A stretch of 37,952 nt of DNA, taken from the NCBI GenBank assembly GCA_016840385.1, contig JAEOSL010000020.1, positions 1 to 37,952 of the forward strand, read 5' to 3'. This document shows, piece after piece, positions 8,797-17,326 of this stretch; within the stretch, counting starts at the first letter, position 1, and every line of letters begins with the position of its first letter. The position numbers and the translations under genes are program-made. Under the pieces are notes generated by a model. It searched no databases and was not told where the DNA came from. It worked only from the letters and a program-made list of their open reading frames with translations. This DNA comes from Candidatus Thorarchaeota archaeon. GTDB taxonomy: Archaea; Asgardarchaeota; Thorarchaeia; Thorarchaeales; Thorarchaeaceae.

Positions 8797-11046
8797 TTAG
8801 AGTACCCCCCATGAAAGAAGAGCAAGAATGATCAAGAGACCAATTCCGAATATTACAACACCAACGTAATCATTGATGAGACCTGTTTGTGATCCTTGAC
8901 TTGTTTCTGAAGCATCAACTGCTTTTGTTGAGATGCCTTCGGCAAATCCATCAACGATGTTATCATCGAACCAACGTACTTTGGTAGATATTGCGATGGC
9001 AGCATCAGCAGATTTGTTGTCAATACCATCAATGATCTTCTCATCCACCCTCAGTCTCCACATAGTAGCGAAGTTGAGGAACTTGCCTAAGAGCCAGTGG
9101 TAACCTTCGTTGATGTACCATCTATGCTTTAGGAAGTTGTAGATCTTACGACCGAAGCCACTCTCACCGATTAATGTATTCGGTTTGTCAGCTCTCCTGA
9201 TGTAAATGACATAGCCAGGAATACCACCAGCTAAAAGCGCACATATTGTGATGAGGAATGGCGGCCAACCTGTGGGACTGAATTTGATCATTATCATCTC
9301 AGTCAATATCTCGCCCCAAGTGTGAGTGTCACCAATAGCAATCTGCTGAATGAACGGAAACACCACGAAGGCAATTACAGTGAATGCTGCAAGTATATAC
9401 AGTGGCACCATCATTGCCGGACCTGGATCGTGAGGGGGCTGATGATGGTCATCGTGACTCTCTTCCTCGTCATGAGACTCTGATTCATCTTCCTGACTAT
9501 CGTGAGAGTCATGCGATTCTCCCTGTGGAGGACCGTAGAAAGTAAGACCCATCAATCGGAAGCTGTAGAAGATTGTACAAGCTGCCGCTAGTATTGAAAA
9601 GATGAACAGGACCCATCCAAGTGGGTTAGTCCAATGAATAGCGAGCTCGTATGTATACTCTATGATAGAGTCTTTAGACCAGAATCCTGAGAAGGGTGGA
9701 ATACCCGCTAGAGCGAGGACACCAATCCACATGACGATGAACGTTTTCCGCATATGTTTCCGAAGTCCGCCCATTTTTGAGATATACTTCGTATGCACCG
9801 CATGTATCACTGCTCCTGATGACAAGAACAGGAGTGCCTTGAATGCGCCGTGCGAAACAACATGTAGAACGCTACTCAGATATGCATTATCATAGTGAAG
9901 GTGTTCAGCTTGAAGAATTCCGCCAACACCTAGTGATAGAATCATGTATCCAAGCTGTGAGAGAGTTGAAAATGCCAAAATCTGTTTCAACTCATTAGAA
10001 ACCATTCCCATGGTTGCAGTCATTATAGCTGTAATTCCACCAATAACAGCAACGATGATGAAGAAAGTGAGTGCAGCTTCAAATCCAAGAAGTTGAGAAG
10101 CAGTAAACCCAGTACTCGGTGGTGCACTATGCGATGAAACTCCTGATGCGCTAACTATTGTAATCAAAAATCGTGCAGTTATGTATACACCTGCTTTGAC
10201 CATTGTTGCTGCGTGAATCAGAGCACTTACACTTGTCGGACCAGCCATTGCTTCTGGTAACCAAATCTGTAGTGGAGCCTGTCCAGACTTTCCAATTGCA
10301 CCCAGGAAGATGAGGATTAGAGCGGGAATCAGAATACCCACTGAGGACATATTTGCCCACCAGTTGTTGGACAGCGCGGGATCCATCATATCGGTGAAGA
10401 GGAAGGAGCCAGTGAACATGAAGAGTAGCAGAATACCACCCAGCATGAAGGCGTCTCCAATTCGTGTGACGATGAAAGCCTTTGTACCAGCATAGCTGTT
10501 GTATGCACCCTCGGTTTCAAACTGGAGTATGGGATTTGTTTGCTCATAGCCAGTTGGGTCCTCTTCAGGAGGATTCCTCTTGTCGTTCCAGAATCCAATC
10601 AGACCATAGGAACAGAATCCCATGATCTCCCATCCGATGAAACCAATCAGCAGGTTGTTGCTCAAAACGAGTGTGAGCATTCCACCACCGAATGCAAGCA
10701 TCAGGAAGAAGAACCTGTTGCGGTCTCCTTCATGAGCCATGTATTCTGTGCTGTAAACGTAGATGAGGAAACTTAGGGTACTGGCAAGAATAGCCATGAT
10801 AACGGATAGCGCATCAAGCAGCATGCTGAACTCAAGTCCTAAAGCACCAATCCACACCCAGTTCGTTGTTTGGGTTGGATGGCCAATCTCGGGGAGAAGA
10901 GACCAACAGAGAACCATTGTTATTCCCATTAATATTGCGGGTGTCCAGTCTCTGAGCCTCTCACTGAATCTTCCAACTAATGGAACTAGTAGTGAACCGC
11001 CTAAGGGGATGACGAGGATAAGATAGTAAGGTAGTCCGAACAGCAT
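8797..11046 (-). CDS. nuoL: Complex I antiporter-like subunit L with long lateral helix and His/acid-rich loop
   Basis: 749 residues, long for NuoL (E. coli about 613). The start is ATG 11046, preceded by GAGGTGA with 5-nt spacing; an in-frame ATG at 11097 would overlap the upstream gene. Conserved antiporter features: IGWEIMGFCSY (TM5 Glu), GKSGQAPLQIWLPEAM, GPTSVSALIHAATMVKAG (TM8 Lys). Around residues 505-540 there is a loop with seven His and about fourteen acidic residues (GESHDSHDSQED and following). Near the C terminus the amphipathic lateral helix contains two related segments (VDEKIIDGI...ISTKV and FDDNIVDGF...ISTKA), so it is longer than usual, before the final TM helix. The elongation fits the extra NuoM encoded upstream. 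Confidence 0.93.
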   Translation of the reverse strand: MLFGLPYYLILVIPLGGSLLVPLVGRFSERLRDWTPAILMGITMVLCWSLLPEIGHPTQTTNWVWIGALGLEFSMLLDALSVIMAILASTLSFLIYVYSTEYMAHEGDRNRFFFLMLAFGGGMLTLVLSNNLLIGFIGWEIMGFCSYGLIGFWNDKRNPPEEDPTGYEQTNPILQFETEGAYNSYAGTKAFIVTRIGDAFMLGGILLLFMFTGSFLFTDMMDPALSNNWWANMSSVGILIPALILIFLGAIGKSGQAPLQIWLPEAMAGPTSVSALIHAATMVKAGVYITARFLITIVSASGVSSHSAPPSTGFTASQLLGFEAALTFFIIVAVIGGITAIMTATMGMVSNELKQILAFSTLSQLGYMILSLGVGGILQAEHLHYDNAYLSSVLHVVSHGAFKALLFLSSGAVIHAVHTKYISKMGGLRKHMRKTFIVMWIGVLALAGIPPFSGFWSKDSIIEYTYELAIHWTNPLGWVLFIFSILAAACTIFYSFRLMGLTFYGPPQGESHDSHDSQEDESESHDEEESHDDHHQPPHDPGPAMMVPLYILAAFTVIAFVVFPFIQQIAIGDTHTWGEILTEMIMIKFSPTGWPPFLITICALLAGGIPGYVIYIRRADKPNTLIGESGFGRKIYNFLKHRWYINEGYHWLLGKFLNFATMWRLRVDEKIIDGIDNKSADAAIAISTKVRWFDDNIVDGFAEGISTKAVDASETSQGSQTGLINDYVGVVIFGIGLLIILALLSWGVL

Positions 11047-11056
11047 CTGAGTCACC

Positions 11057-12538
11057 TCATGGGAAGAGAATTCCTGATAACGCCGGGACCATGGCATCTA
11101 GTACCAGTCCTGGGAATATTCCAAAGATTACAATAAGGATTCCAAGTATGATCATTGGAATGGTCATAGATCTTGGACTCTCTTTCACATCTTCCAGCTC
11201 ATCAGGATGAGGACCAAGGAAGACTTTCCAGAAGAAGCGCAGCATGTATCCTGCACTAAGAATTGAACTTGAAACTGCCAAAATTGTTAGGATGAGCCAA
11301 GGCAGATTGAATACCGTGCCGAATGCGATTGCTCGTTCGAAACCTCCGAGGAACATCATCCACTCACTTGCAAATCCGGAGAGGGGAGGACTACCTGCAA
11401 TACTCATCATACCGATGGCAGCTGCGAAGGCAGTGATTGGCATCTTGTTCGAAAGACCACCCATCTTCCTGATATCTCGAAGGCCAGTCTGATGAATGAC
11501 TGCACCTGCGGTCATAAACAGGAGACCCTTAGAGAAAGCATGATTGATGAGATGGAACATACCACCTGCTACTCCGAAGATTGTGGTTGTACCAAGGGCG
11601 AAAAGGACATACCCCATCTGTGAAACTGATGAGTAAGCTAAGAGCCTCTTGATGTCAACTTGAGCTAGAGCCATGAAGCCACCATAGAACATCGTGATGA
11701 CTCCTAATGCAGCAATGTAGAATGAGAGCGTTATTGCCGCCTCATTTAGCGTTATGATGCCGAAACGTACCAAAGCATACGCTCCTGTTTCAATCATCGC
11801 TCCAGATAGGAGGACGGAGATTGGGGTTGGAGCTTCAGCGTGTACGGGAGGTAGCCACCAGTGTATGGGGAATACTGCCATTTTCACGAGGAATCCAGCA
11901 GCTAGAAGAACGAAAATAATTGTGAAGATTAAGCTACCATTTGAAACTATATTTGCTAGTACAAACGTTCCAGCTTGAGCGTAGAGTAATCCAAAACCAA
12001 TCAGAATACAAACTGCTCCAGATTGAGTGTAGAGCCAGAACTTCAGAGCTGTTCGTTTTCTGGTTTCAGGAAGTCCCCAGAAAAGAATCAGGAAATAGCT
12101 TGGTACAAGCATGATTTCCCATGCGATGAAGAACTCGATCATATTGGTTGCAAGGGTAACCCAGATCATTCCCATAATGAAGAATAATTGATTCGCAAAG
12201 AATGTTGGTTTGTTCTTTGTGTGTTCAGTGTATCCTACAGCATAGACCACTGATAAGAAACCAAGAATCACAACAGCAAATGTGATTGGGAATGCTACCA
12301 TATCTAGCTGAAGTCCGAAAGGTTCGAGGATATCAGACCAGATAGCAGTTTCCACAGATTGACCAGCAGTTAGGAGTTCATAGAACGGAGCAATCATGAG
12401 TACGGTACCAGCGAGGGAAACACCGACTGCAACCTTACCAGCACTTTCTGCTAATCTATCCTTGAAGAGATAGATGAATAGTCCACCTAGGAACATCACT
12501 GCAAGTGAGATGAACATGAAGGGAATTCCGAAAGCCAT
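11057..12538 (-). CDS. Additional NuoM/Mrp-like antiporter subunit (fourth antiporter module)
   Basis: 493-residue polytopic membrane protein from ATG 12538, chosen because GGAGGT lies 7 nt upstream and the ATG overlaps the nuoI stop as TAATG; the frame stays open to GTG 12562. It has NuoM character: FIAWEIMLVPSYFLILFWG (TM5 Glu), FLVKMAVFPIHWWLP (TM7 Lys) and PVHAEAPTPISVLLSG. The TM8 Lys of NuoM (usual form LLKxGGY) is replaced by Glu in AMIETGAYALVRFG, checked in the DNA as ATT-GAA-ACA. With the genes for L, M and N downstream this gives four antiporter-type subunits instead of three. It is placed first after nuoI and has no frameshift, so it is not a decayed duplicate. Confidence 0.88.
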   Translation of the reverse strand: MAFGIPFMFISLAVMFLGGLFIYLFKDRLAESAGKVAVGVSLAGTVLMIAPFYELLTAGQSVETAIWSDILEPFGLQLDMVAFPITFAVVILGFLSVVYAVGYTEHTKNKPTFFANQLFFIMGMIWVTLATNMIEFFIAWEIMLVPSYFLILFWGLPETRKRTALKFWLYTQSGAVCILIGFGLLYAQAGTFVLANIVSNGSLIFTIIFVLLAAGFLVKMAVFPIHWWLPPVHAEAPTPISVLLSGAMIETGAYALVRFGIITLNEAAITLSFYIAALGVITMFYGGFMALAQVDIKRLLAYSSVSQMGYVLFALGTTTIFGVAGGMFHLINHAFSKGLLFMTAGAVIHQTGLRDIRKMGGLSNKMPITAFAAAIGMMSIAGSPPLSGFASEWMMFLGGFERAIAFGTVFNLPWLILTILAVSSSILSAGYMLRFFWKVFLGPHPDELEDVKESPRSMTIPMIILGILIVIFGIFPGLVLDAMVPALSGILFP

Positions 12539-12969
12539 TAGCGGAACCTCCATCCACGCCACTCTAGTGGGTCTCTATCAAGAGTTGTAATTTTATCGGG
12601 ACCATAGATGAGGTCCTCACGGTCACCTTCTGAGATGTCAACAATTGGAGTGTGAAAGAGTGCTTCAAATCTACAGGATCTTACACAGTCGCCACAGAAA
12701 ATGCAGCGAGTATAGTCAAAGGTGAGAGCACAATCTTTCTCAAACTTCTTGTCCTCCTTGTCAATGTGAATTGCAGCCACGGGGCATGCACGAACGCATT
12801 GTGCACAACCAGTACAGGTTTCACGAACATGAATATGTCGCCCACGCGTGGTTTCAGGATACGGTCTATCTTCCCAGGGATAGAAGTATGTGAAAGGTCT
12901 CCTGAAGACCTGACGGAAGACGTGTTTCAAGATTCTAAAGATGTCACCAAGATTACCTACAAACCCCAT
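12538..12969 (-). CDS. nuoI: Complex I 2x[4Fe-4S] subunit I
   Basis: 143-residue ferredoxin-like protein that carries clusters N6a/N6b toward NuoB. Two motifs are seen: CTGCAQCVRACP and CIFCGDCVRSCR, each CxxCxxCxxxC. The second ends CR rather than the common CP. The N terminus has the amphipathic membrane-associated segment (FRILKHVFRQVFRRPFTYFYP) typical of NuoI. The start is ATG 12969, with GGAGGT 7 nt upstream; an in-frame ATG at 12987 would lie inside nuoH. In standard complex I the electrons arrive from NuoG; no NuoG is encoded here, so the donor must be another protein. Confidence 0.94.
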   Translation of the reverse strand: MGFVGNLGDIFRILKHVFRQVFRRPFTYFYPWEDRPYPETTRGRHIHVRETCTGCAQCVRACPVAAIHIDKEDKKFEKDCALTFDYTRCIFCGDCVRSCRFEALFHTPIVDISEGDREDLIYGPDKITTLDRDPLEWRGWRFR

Positions 12970-12973
12970 CTGG

Positions 12974-14125
12974 TTAACCTCCCACAACTAAGGGAACGAG
13001 CCATGGCAAGTATGCCATTGCAAACATCACTAGGACTACGTTCAGTATTGAAAGTGGTATTAGATACTTCCAACAAAGATGAACAATCTGATCCTGTCTA
13101 AGACGATAGAAGGATGATGTTACAACTGTGAAGATGAAGTAGACTACAAGCCACTTGATTATGAAGTTCACAATTCCAGGAAGGAACGGCAAACCGTTGA
13201 ATCCTCCGAGGAAGAGGGAAACCATGAGTGCGCTGTAGAGCATTTGCTCTGCGAACTCTGCAAAATAAATTACTGTGAAATAAATTCCAGAGAGTTCTGT
13301 ACGCCAGCCAAAGATGATCTCAGAATCTGCAACCGGTGCATCAAATGGGAATGTGCCTACTGATGCAATTGAGGCTACCATGAAAGTAGCAAAATTGATC
13401 GGTAGTAGTACAATGTACCAGATGCTTGTCTGAGCTGCAACAATGCTAAACAAGCTTAATGAACCAGCAAGCATTGCGGGTCCTACAGATGAGATGACCA
13501 TTGGTATCTCAGCTGCAAACTGATTGTTAGCTGCTCGGAAACCTCCAATGAGGGAGTACTTTGAACCAGTAACCCATCCGATGAGAAGTGAAAACACCGG
13601 AACAGCAGTCAAGAGAGCGAACACAAGTACAAGACTTACTGAAAGATCTCCATATGCAGCACCAGGAGGTCCCATTATATTCCAGTATGGGTCCCATGGA
13701 ATGAATGCGAATGGAATGAGAACAATGACCAGAAGCAATGATGGGAGAATTCTATACAACCATGCTTTAGCCTTATCAGGAATAATGATTTCCTTTCCCA
13801 TAAGCTTGATTGCATCTGCAAAGAGCTGGTAACCTCCGTACTTGCCTAAGTGTGTGGGACCTCGTCTATCTTGAATACGAGCCCAGATTTTCCGGGTGAA
13901 CCAGATAGTAAAGATGAGTGCAAGTAGTAGAAATATCAGACCAGGCATTATGATGGCTCTGAATAGAAACATGAAATTCTCTGGAATTGAAGCTAGAATC
14001 CAAATTCCATCAATGATGTCCAATATCCATATGCCAAGCCATTTGATAATCGCCCAGAACCAGAGGAGAATTCCGTAAATCCAGTCCCAGAGCCCGCCGA
14101 ACCAAGTAAAGAAGTCGAACTGCAT
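12974..14125 (-). CDS. nuoH: Complex I membrane subunit H
   Basis: 383-residue polytopic subunit at the junction of the two arms, forming part of the quinone cavity. Recognisable segments are RIQDRRGPTHLGKYGGYQLFADAIKL (usual RxGPxxVGPxGxLQ.AD.iKL), NNQFAAEIPMV and PFDAPVADSEIIFGWRTELSG. The last loop normally reads PEAExEL; here the first Glu is Val and the second is Asp, with only the third Glu kept. The start is ATG 14125, preceded by AGGAGGT at 6 nt; ATG 14152 would overlap nuoD. The N terminus is extended with many Trp (WFGGLWDWIYGILLWFW), giving an extra hydrophobic segment. Confidence 0.93.
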   Translation of the reverse strand: MQFDFFTWFGGLWDWIYGILLWFWAIIKWLGIWILDIIDGIWILASIPENFMFLFRAIIMPGLIFLLLALIFTIWFTRKIWARIQDRRGPTHLGKYGGYQLFADAIKLMGKEIIIPDKAKAWLYRILPSLLLVIVLIPFAFIPWDPYWNIMGPPGAAYGDLSVSLVLVFALLTAVPVFSLLIGWVTGSKYSLIGGFRAANNQFAAEIPMVISSVGPAMLAGSLSLFSIVAAQTSIWYIVLLPINFATFMVASIASVGTFPFDAPVADSEIIFGWRTELSGIYFTVIYFAEFAEQMLYSALMVSLFLGGFNGLPFLPGIVNFIIKWLVVYFIFTVVTSSFYRLRQDQIVHLCWKYLIPLSILNVVLVMFAMAYLPWLVPLVVGG

Positions 14126-14136
14126 ATCATAACCTC

Positions 14137-15273
14137 CTAACGATCCCACCATCCGGGGTATGGGTCCAAGCTTCCAAATATCGCAGGGAAATCAGCGAAC
14201 CGCGCACCAGGCACTATGTGCTTCAATGAGTAGTATGAAGCAAAACATGGCCCCCGTATTTTTGCTCTCCACGGAGTCTGTGCCTTTTCCATTGTCTTGA
14301 GCCAAACCGTGGTTATTCCACGAGCTCCCTCAACTCTTCCATAACCTTCTCCTTCTGGCAATCTGTTTGCCTTTCCTCGAGCCTTCGGGTCGATAATTGG
14401 ACCCTCTGGAAGTAGTGGGAGAAGTTTCTCAATTATATCAAGTGATGTTTCAATTTCCTTGAATCGTTGATGTAATCTGTCGAAAGCATCACATTCTCCG
14501 GGATGGTCCTCATTATGAATAGTGGGAACTTCCCAGTCAATCATATCATATGCCAAGTTCGGGTCAGGGTCATCCTTACGCAAGTCCATTGGGATACCGC
14601 AAGCTTTGATGTTTGGACCACTAAGACCCCATTTGAGAGCCTGCTTGGCAGTGTATTGACCAACACCTTCTGCCCGTAGTCTGAAGGTGGGACTTCCTGC
14701 TAACATATCATCAAATAATGGCATTCGGTTTCTACACCGACTCAATGCGATATCCATCTTAGATAGGAATTTCGGAGTAAAATCGTACTTGACCCCACCA
14801 GGGGTTGCATATGAAACAGTGTGTCGAGAACCAGTCAGTTGTTCGAATGCATCAAGTGAATATTCTCGATCAACCCATGGCCAAAGAAGCATTGCGAAAA
14901 GACCTAATTCACCAGCAAATTGACCAAACCAAAACTGGTACGAGTGGATACGGTTGAACTCCATCATAATCGTTCGCATAATCTTTGCACGTTCAGGAAC
15001 TTCAAGATCAGCAATCTTCTCAACTGCTGCAATGTATGGGTACTCTCCTAAGAAAGCCTCCATCATGCAGATTCTTTCTAGAATCATTGAACCCTGTCTG
15101 AAGTTTCGGAATTCAAGACACTTCTCAGCAGAACGATGGAAGTATCCTGCGTTAGGGTCACATTCAACGATATAGTCTCCAACAAGTGTGAGCTTTGCAG
15201 CCCATCCGTGAGCACTAACATGCTGAGGACCGAACCAAATGACGCAGCTTTCATCAAGAATATCTGGACTCAT
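14137..15273 (-). CDS. nuoD: Complex I 49-kDa-type subunit D
   Basis: 378-residue peripheral-arm subunit that with NuoB forms the quinone site. Motifs: WFGPQHVSAHGWAAKL (usual GPQHPSTHG), NAGYFHRSAEK (usual hIGYLHRGxEK), VEKIADLEVPERA, and a C-terminal SLDPYPGWWDR. The His of the quinone site (His in SAHG, residue 22) is kept. The quinone-binding Tyr aligns with Met 70/71 in ERICMMEAF, comparing with the Thermus protein from memory. There are no CxxC pairs at either end, so it is not a NiFe hydrogenase large subunit. ATG overlaps the nuoC stop (ATGA) and AGGTGA lies 6 nt upstream. Confidence 0.94.
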   Translation of the reverse strand: MSPDILDESCVIWFGPQHVSAHGWAAKLTLVGDYIVECDPNAGYFHRSAEKCLEFRNFRQGSMILERICMMEAFLGEYPYIAAVEKIADLEVPERAKIMRTIMMEFNRIHSYQFWFGQFAGELGLFAMLLWPWVDREYSLDAFEQLTGSRHTVSYATPGGVKYDFTPKFLSKMDIALSRCRNRMPLFDDMLAGSPTFRLRAEGVGQYTAKQALKWGLSGPNIKACGIPMDLRKDDPDPNLAYDMIDWEVPTIHNEDHPGECDAFDRLHQRFKEIETSLDIIEKLLPLLPEGPIIDPKARGKANRLPEGEGYGRVEGARGITTVWLKTMEKAQTPWRAKIRGPCFASYYSLKHIVPGARFADFPAIFGSLDPYPGWWDR

Positions 15274-15794
15274 GATGATTCACCTCTAGGAGCTGGCCTT
15301 GGTTTAGGCTTTGGAAGACCTGTTTCATCCATCCGACTTCGATCTGTTTTGAAGCTCTTTCTCAATGGAAATTGTCCTTCGAGCTCCTCTGGAAGAAGCA
15401 GTGGACGAAGGTCAGGATGATTCTTGAAACCAATACCAAACAACTCGTGGGTCTCTCGTTCATGCCATTCAAGCCCAGGGAAAATATCAGCAACAGATTC
15501 GATCTCAGGAGTTTCTCCTTCGAGTTGAACACGGAGTTGAATTAGCATTTTACCCAGGTGAGACCAGAAGATGTAGATGAGTTCGTATTTGTTCTCGGTC
15601 AAATCAACTCCAAACATGGATTCTGGAAGAGCGTCTGAGATTTCCTCATCAAGCATAGCAACAACATCTCGAATCTTCTCAATCGGGACAACAAGTTCCA
15701 CCTTGTTCCCATCAAGAGGTTTCGATTCAATCTTCGGATATTTGTTAATGACTGCACGAGCCACAGTTGAAGCAGAACCTGGAGTATCAGACAT
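15270..15794 (-). CDS. nuoC: Complex I 30-kDa-type subunit C
   Basis: 174-residue peripheral-arm subunit. The family signature is clear: FPGLEWHERETHELFGI followed by HPDLRPLLLPEELEGQFPLRKSF. The start is placed at ATG 15794 because GGAGG lies 9 nt upstream; it overlaps the nuoK stop by 8 nt. ATG 15800 (3-nt spacing) and ATG 15827 are alternatives. It is separate from NuoD, not a CD fusion. Confidence 0.92.
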   Translation of the reverse strand: MSDTPGSASTVARAVINKYPKIESKPLDGNKVELVVPIEKIRDVVAMLDEEISDALPESMFGVDLTENKYELIYIFWSHLGKMLIQLRVQLEGETPEIESVADIFPGLEWHERETHELFGIGFKNHPDLRPLLLPEELEGQFPLRKSFKTDRSRMDETGLPKPKPRPAPRGESS

Positions 15795-16107
15795 TTTCAT
15801 CGTCCTCCAGTGAAATAGGTGTTCCAAGATCTACCGTATCATAACGTCGGTTATACATGAGCATTAGGACCATAGCCAGTGCTGTATGAGCAGCAGCTAC
15901 GGAGATTACAAGAATGATAAGTCCTTGACCCACAAATGTGAATACTGGACTGTAAATGGAAATAGCAACGAGAGCAAGATTAACACCATTTCCCATAATC
16001 TCAGCTCCAATGAGTATTCGAATGAGGTTTCGTTTCACCATCATTCCATAGGCACCGAGACCTATCAGGATGAAAGCTACAAACAAGTACCATGAAAGGG
16101 GAATCAT
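15787..16107 (-). CDS. nuoK: Complex I membrane subunit K
   Basis: 106 residues, three transmembrane helices, as usual for NuoK. The TM2 Glu is present in LIGAEIMGNGVNLA (E. coli Glu36 position). The TM3 Glu (E. coli Glu72, usual AAAExA) is His in ISVAAAHTALAMVL, checked in the DNA as CAT. The start overlaps the nuoJ stop by 4 nt. These two acidic residues belong to the E-channel that links the quinone cavity to the antiporters, so the His is a notable change. Confidence 0.92.
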   Translation of the reverse strand: MIPLSWYLFVAFILIGLGAYGMMVKRNLIRILIGAEIMGNGVNLALVAISIYSPVFTFVGQGLIILVISVAAAHTALAMVLMLMYNRRYDTVDLGTPISLEDDENV

Positions 16108-16829
16108 TCGTTACCAACCTCCTCTTCTGGTTCCTCAGTAGATGGTCCTTCAGTAGATGGTTCCTCAACAGATGCTTCATCATCTAATGGTTCTTCAGTA
16201 GGTGGTTCCTCAACAGATGCTTCATCATCTATTGGTTCTTCAACTGATTCAACACCGAATTCTCCTATGATTGGTCCCATGGTCTCAGCTTTATCCATCT
16301 TCAGAATTGCAATAGCTCCAACTATTGAAGTAAGTAGAATGAGCGCGGTCATCTGAACATAGATACCATGATCGGACCAGATCCACTGTGATACTAATTC
16401 AATGTTAAATTCCAACGGAGGTAGGTCTGAAGCGAAAGTTTCGGACCAGGGGAAGAAGACTGCAAGATGTCCAGAAAGCATTACAACTACAAATGAAATT
16501 AAAGCACCAAGTCGTTTGTATCTAGGGGAGGCAAAGGATTCTAAGGTAGAATCTTGTGCACGTGGTATGAGCAGTACTCCGAAAATAATCAAAGCACTGA
16601 TGCCACCTGTATACACAGCAATCTGCATACCTGCAATGAAGGGAGCTTCAAGGAGTAAGAAGAATCCTGCAACAAAGGCGGCCATGAATCCAAAGAAGAA
16701 TACTGCATAAACGATTCTTTTGTGTTCAAGCGCAGCATATGCTAGAAATATCACAAGCCCTGCAATTAGAATGAACATCAATTGCTCAAACCAAGGATTT
16801 AGCTCTAACCAGACGTCAGCCTGCATCAT
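16104..16829 (-). CDS. nuoJ: Complex I membrane subunit J with repetitive acidic tail
   Basis: 241 residues: five transmembrane helices followed by a cytoplasmic or external acidic tail from about residue 185. The helical part contains the NuoJ pattern GGISALIIFGVLLIP preceded by FIAGMQIAVY. The tail consists of Glu/Pro/Thr/Ser repeats, including DDEASVEEP twice, encoded by a 45-bp tandem DNA repeat. The tail is unusual for NuoJ and resembles the acidic tail of the 189-residue protein at 17855. nuoA ends 2 nt before the start codon, and its own stop overlaps nuoK. Confidence 0.9.
   Translation of the reverse strand: MMQADVWLELNPWFEQLMFILIAGLVIFLAYAALEHKRIVYAVFFFGFMAAFVAGFFLLLEAPFIAGMQIAVYTGGISALIIFGVLLIPRAQDSTLESFASPRYKRLGALISFVVVMLSGHLAVFFPWSETFASDLPPLEFNIELVSQWIWSDHGIYVQMTALILLTSIVGAIAILKMDKAETMGPIIGEFGVESVEEPIDDEASVEEPPTEEPLDDEASVEEPSTEGPSTEEPEEEVGNE
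16159..16231 (-). repeat. 45-bp direct repeat in the nuoJ 3' end
   Basis: A 28-bp stretch beginning GGTTCCTCAACAGATG occurs at 16159-16186 and again at 16204-16231, period 45 bp (15 codons). Degenerate copies flank it. The period keeps the reading frame, so repeat number could vary without breaking the protein. Confidence 0.85.
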
Positions 16830-16831
16830 CT

Positions 16832-17275
16832 TTAGTGACCTCCCGCATGTGGTTCATTCAATTCTTTGTCAGCCTTAGCTTTACGGTAGAGAGTTAGAGT
16901 TTCTTGCCCGCTAAGAAATGTTTCAGGTAGTTGTTTCATGGCAAAACCCATTCCACCCATAATAATCAGAACAAAGACAAGTACTTGCCAAACAACGGGT
17001 ACCTCCAATCGGAATGATGACCCTGCAAGTAACCACAGGAATGCACCCATTACATCAACAACAAGAAAGAGTATTGTATAGATAAGATAGTTGTAAGGAT
17101 AGGTAATCCTAGCAGGACCAATCGGTTCTTCACCACATTCGTAAGAAGCTGTCTTCTCGCTATTCTGTAGGACATGAGGTCTTAACACCCATGAAGCAAA
17201 GAGCATGCCTACTACGAGCACAACGGCCAAAGCGGCCCAAATCATTACCGGTATGAAATCGATGAATAGTCTCAT
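16832..17275 (-). CDS. nuoA: Complex I membrane subunit A
   Basis: 147 residues, three transmembrane helices. The loop signature YECGEEPIGPARI matches NuoA, and the second helix contains LFLVVDVMGAFLWLLA. The family usually has DVE here; the Asp is kept but Glu is Met (checked in the DNA as GAT-GTA-ATG). First gene of the A-J-K-C-D-H-I-M-L-M-N operon. ATG 17275 has GGAGA 7 nt upstream; the in-frame GTG at 17278 is less well spaced. Confidence 0.92.
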   Translation of the reverse strand: MRLFIDFIPVMIWAALAVVLVVGMLFASWVLRPHVLQNSEKTASYECGEEPIGPARITYPYNYLIYTILFLVVDVMGAFLWLLAGSSFRLEVPVVWQVLVFVLIIMGGMGFAMKQLPETFLSGQETLTLYRKAKADKELNEPHAGGH

Positions 17276-17326
17276 CACTAAATCTCCGAGAAGTTACTTC
17301 TTGCCTGTGAATTCAACAAGTTGCAT

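Noticed and set aside
14137..15273. Possible NiFe hydrogenase large subunit instead of NuoD
   Set aside because: No paired CxxC motifs at the N or C terminus, so no NiFe site; the GPQH and HRSAEK signatures and the operon are those of complex I.
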